This document shows positions 61,749 through 64,000 of a stretch of 64,000 nt of DNA, piece by piece. Origin of the DNA: Fibrella aquatilis (lineage in GTDB: Bacteria > Bacteroidota > Bacteroidia > Cytophagales > Spirosomataceae); the NCBI RefSeq assembly GCF_017353255.1, contig NZ_JAFMYU010000032.1:1-64000 (forward strand), written 5' to 3'. Each line of letters begins with the position of its first letter. The first letter of the stretch is position 1. Position numbers and translations under genes: made by a program. The notes beneath the pieces are model-generated. The model ran no database searches. It had not been told where the DNA came from and saw nothing but the letters and a program-made list of their open reading frames with translations.

Positions 61749-62351
61749 ATGCAAGCTGCCCTCCGTCCGCCTGTTTCGATCTTTACGGAACAAAGCCCCA
61801 ACCCCAACTCGATGAAGTTTGTGCTCAACCGCGAACTGGTGCCCGATGGCCTCTCGTTCGACTATGCCGAACCGTCGGAAGCGTTGAAAGAAGGCAAAAA
61901 CTCCCCCCTCGCCGTTGCCTTGTTCGGCATCGACGACGTGCGCCGGGTGTTTATTGCGGGCAATTTCATCACGCTCACCAAGTCGGAAGACGTAGACTGG
62001 GGTGAGATTATGTTTGAAGTAAAAGTCTTCCTGAAAGACTATTTCGAGGCCGACAAGCCCGTTTTTGTGCAGCGCACGGTAGAACTGAACAGCGCCCGGC
62101 TGGAGTCTGACTCCGAGACGGTGCAGCAGATCAAAGCGGCCTTGGATCAGTATGTTCGCCCGGCAGTAGAGTCGGACGGCGGGGCCATTAACTTCCACGA
62201 TTACGACGAAAGCACCGGCACCGTGAAAGTGCTCCTGCAAGGCTCGTGCAGTGGTTGCCCTTCATCTACCCTGACACTGAAGGCCGGTATTGAAAACCTG
62301 CTCACCCGCCTGGTACCCGGCGTAAAAACCGTAGAAGCAGAAGGCGTGTAG
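61749..62351 (+). CDS. Nfu-type iron-sulfur carrier (NifU C-terminal family)
   Basis: 200 residues: N-terminal Nfu_N domain (EQSPNPNSMKFVLNRELVPDG) and C-terminal NifU domain with CxxC at Cys167/Cys170 (GSCSGCPSSTLTLKAGIE). Carries a [4Fe-4S] cluster to apo-proteins. The stop is directly next to HP26. Confidence 0.94.
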   Translation: MQAALRPPVSIFTEQSPNPNSMKFVLNRELVPDGLSFDYAEPSEALKEGKNSPLAVALFGIDDVRRVFIAGNFITLTKSEDVDWGEIMFEVKVFLKDYFEADKPVFVQRTVELNSARLESDSETVQQIKAALDQYVRPAVESDGGAINFHDYDESTGTVKVLLQGSCSGCPSSTLTLKAGIENLLTRLVPGVKTVEAEGV

Positions 62352-62439
62352 ACAGTATGCAGTTCTACAGTATGCAGTGGGGCTGACGCAAGCGGATGTT
62401 CGCGTCAGCCCCACTGCATACTGTAGAACTGCATACTGT
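62352..62439. repeat. HP26 hairpin element, 38-bp perfect arms
   Basis: Arms 62352-62389 and 62402-62439 are exact complements, loop 12 nt. Words cagtatg and cagttcta alternate at 7-8 nt, followed by the ggctgacgc inner stem. Begins at the base after the nfu stop. Confidence 0.92.
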
Positions 62440-62466
62440 AAATCCCTCCGTTTTGTCAGAAAATAA

Positions 62467-62503
62467 GAAAAACGCCAACGCTTTTGCTGCGCTGGCGTTT
62501 TTC
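62467..62503 (+). terminator. Rho-independent terminator after nfu
   Basis: Stem 62467-62481/62489-62503 (14 of 15 bp) ends in a T-run. It lies after HP26 and before the DUF5723 gene, so HP26 is not needed as the only terminator here. Confidence 0.75.
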
Positions 62504-62528
62504 TTTGTAGCACCATTCGCACAGACCC

Positions 62529-63965
62529 TTGATCCATTCCACAACGCCTCGCCGGTTTGCCCTGGCCACCCTTTGCCTGCTGCCTGCTTTGGCGTCGGCG
62601 CAGAACTTGCTTGGTCTGACAACCAGCCCTACTTCGGGGGTACACCGCACCTATCAAAACCCGGCCTGGCTGGCCGATTCGCCCCATCGGGTGTTTGTTA
62701 GCCTGGGGGCGGGTAACCTGCATGCCAACAACAACTACGTCCGCTATCAGGCACCCTTTTCGTTGTTGCGCCTAATTACCGGGCAGGTACCCGACGAGTA
62801 CCGACGGAGCAATGGCAACATCAAATTCGAGTCGACCTACACGCAGGAAACGCTGGACGATAAACCCAAAAACGCTACTGTATGGGGCGATTTCCGGGGA
62901 CCGGCGCTGCAACTGGCCGTGGGCAACCGCACCGTCATTGGGCTATCGTCGCGATTGCGGGTGGCGGGGCAGGTCTGGGGAGCGTCGGAGCAACTGCTGT
63001 CTGCGTTGCGGGCCAGCCTGAACAGTTCGGCGTTTTACAGCATTCCCAGCCGCAACAACGCCTTTAGCGTGAGCACCAATACCTACGCCGAACTGGCCGC
63101 CAGCGTGGGCCATACCGTACTGGAAACCGACGAAGCCAAACTGATGGTTGGCCTGACGATTAAGTACTTAGTGGGTTTTACGTCGGGCTATTTCGTCAAT
63201 CGTGGCCTTACTTACCAGGTGCTGCCTGATGCCAATGTGCCCAGCGGCGGTTACCTGTCTGTAGATCAGGTGTCGGCCGATTTTGGGTATACGTCGTTCC
63301 TGCAAAACCAGAACCTTACCCTGCGCTCACTCGTCAACGGGCACCCACCGGGGCGTGGCGTGGGGTTCGACCTGGGTGGTGCCTACGTATACAAGCCCGA
63401 CCCCGACGGCGCTACCTTGCGTGCGGGCATTGCGCTGACTGATCTTGGCGGCATCAACTACACCGCCGATGCCTACGCTATTGACCAGCAAAAGCTGCGT
63501 TTTTTCACCTCCGACTTCAACGACGTGCGCAACAGTGAGCAGATCGTCAATGTGATTCGTCAGAAACTCCGCGTCGAGGAGAGTCAAAACCAGGGGTCGT
63601 TTACCAGCGGCCTGCCCAGTTCGCTCAACACGTCTGTCGACTATGAACTACCAACGGGCTTGGGCTTGCAAATGGCCTACTGGCAGGACCTGCGCAGCAA
63701 CTCGGCTGTAGCCATGCACCAACCCTCTGTGGTGGCCCTAGTGCCCCGGTATGAGCATAAATGGGCGGCAGTCTCGGTGCCCATTTCCTTAGTAAATGGA
63801 GCCGTACTGGCGGGGTTATCACTCCGGGCAGGCCCCATTTGGCTAGGGTCTGATAACGTGCCCGGCCTGTTTGGCAACAGCAGCAACGGCATTGCCCCAC
63901 GTGGCCTGGACGTGTATGGCGGCATTGCCTTCGGCTTTGGTAGCCGGGGCAGCACCAACGAGTAA
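62529..63965 (+). CDS. DUF5723-family outer-membrane protein
   Basis: 478 residues with a signal peptide (ends near ALASAQ). NLLGLTTSPTSGVHRTYQNPAWLADSPHRVFVSLG and a long beta-rich body with many aromatic strands; from memory this fits DUF5723, a Bacteroidota outer-membrane-barrel family of unknown role. ATG 62529 is 26 nt after the terminator stem. It ends 35 nt before the window edge. Confidence 0.82.
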   Translation: MIHSTTPRRFALATLCLLPALASAQNLLGLTTSPTSGVHRTYQNPAWLADSPHRVFVSLGAGNLHANNNYVRYQAPFSLLRLITGQVPDEYRRSNGNIKFESTYTQETLDDKPKNATVWGDFRGPALQLAVGNRTVIGLSSRLRVAGQVWGASEQLLSALRASLNSSAFYSIPSRNNAFSVSTNTYAELAASVGHTVLETDEAKLMVGLTIKYLVGFTSGYFVNRGLTYQVLPDANVPSGGYLSVDQVSADFGYTSFLQNQNLTLRSLVNGHPPGRGVGFDLGGAYVYKPDPDGATLRAGIALTDLGGINYTADAYAIDQQKLRFFTSDFNDVRNSEQIVNVIRQKLRVEESQNQGSFTSGLPSSLNTSVDYELPTGLGLQMAYWQDLRSNSAVAMHQPSVVALVPRYEHKWAAVSVPISLVNGAVLAGLSLRAGPIWLGSDNVPGLFGNSSNGIAPRGLDVYGGIAFGFGSRGSTNE

Positions 63966-64000
63966 TCCGGCTTGTAGGAGCCTCGCTATCTGCCTATTTT

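Overview
The window reads as chromosomal DNA of a Bacteroidota member, most likely Cytophagales close to Spirosoma/Fibrella. That placement is inference from gene content: a type IX secretion C-terminal sorting domain, a TonB receptor with a CarboxypepD_reg-like domain, a DUF5723 protein, a phytoene synthase/desaturase pair, a Dabb-family protein, and almost no Shine-Dalgarno sequences. The DNA is moderately GC-rich and densely coded. I found no rRNA, tRNA, CRISPR array, transposase or prophage gene.

Layout. 0-9 kb: a small HExxH protein, a NhaD antiporter, manganese catalase, RlmN, a Uma2 nuclease, CvpA, YqeY, endonuclease V and a saccharopine-dehydrogenase-like protein, then a 0.7 kb gene-free stretch full of hairpins. 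9-16 kb: a sugar isomerase, PdxJ, a Crp/Fnr regulator, a three-gene envelope operon, MnmH/SelU, a second Uma2 and a lipoprotein. 15-21 kb: carotenoid genes (crtB, crtI), an ECF-type sigma factor and a TonB receptor. 21-30 kb: lipoproteins, a GNAT, a XisI/XisH pair, then gpmI, an LMW phosphatase, a DivIC-like protein, eno and recG. 30-39 kb: a DUF1338 protein, EutB without EutC, a PhoD-like phosphatase, an APC permease, a KAS III enzyme, membrane proteins and a propeller-like protein. 39-46 kb: a PhoB/PhoR-like pair, a 50-residue Lys-rich ORF, an RluA enzyme, small enzymes and MurF. 46-53 kb: a T9SS cargo with FG-GAP repeats, an acidic protein, a Pit phosphate transporter with a porin, RidA, a GNAT and a deformylase-like protein. 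53-61 kb: a divergent CoA-dependent catabolic cluster around an IclR regulator. 61-64 kb: an Nfu protein and a DUF5723 protein.

The most unusual property is not a gene. At least 26 inter-gene junctions carry a long hairpin element, named HP1-HP26 here. The arms are often perfect (up to 43 bp, and 74 of 76 bp in HP23). In most elements the arms are built of degenerate 7-nt units, occasionally 8-nt. Different elements use different heptamers, but several inner stems share cores resembling gcttcgcg or gctgacgcg. Where the two arms differ in length, they differ by 7 or 14 nt. The elements touch ORF ends, supplying stop codons, possible TTG starts and short protein tails. One 122-nt copy (HP17) sits in frame inside a coding sequence. 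Four single arms also occur. I do not know of a description of such elements. They could act as bidirectional terminators or RNA-stabilising hairpins, maintained by template switching between arms; this is inference.

A second system worth attention is the divergent cluster at 53.8-60.0 kb. It holds a CaiB/BaiF CoA-transferase, a mesaconyl/itaconyl-CoA-hydratase-like enzyme and an SDR, opposite a VOC protein, an IclR regulator, a BASS-type transporter and a 3-hydroxyacyl-CoA dehydrogenase. It looks like uptake and CoA-dependent breakdown of an unidentified organic acid.
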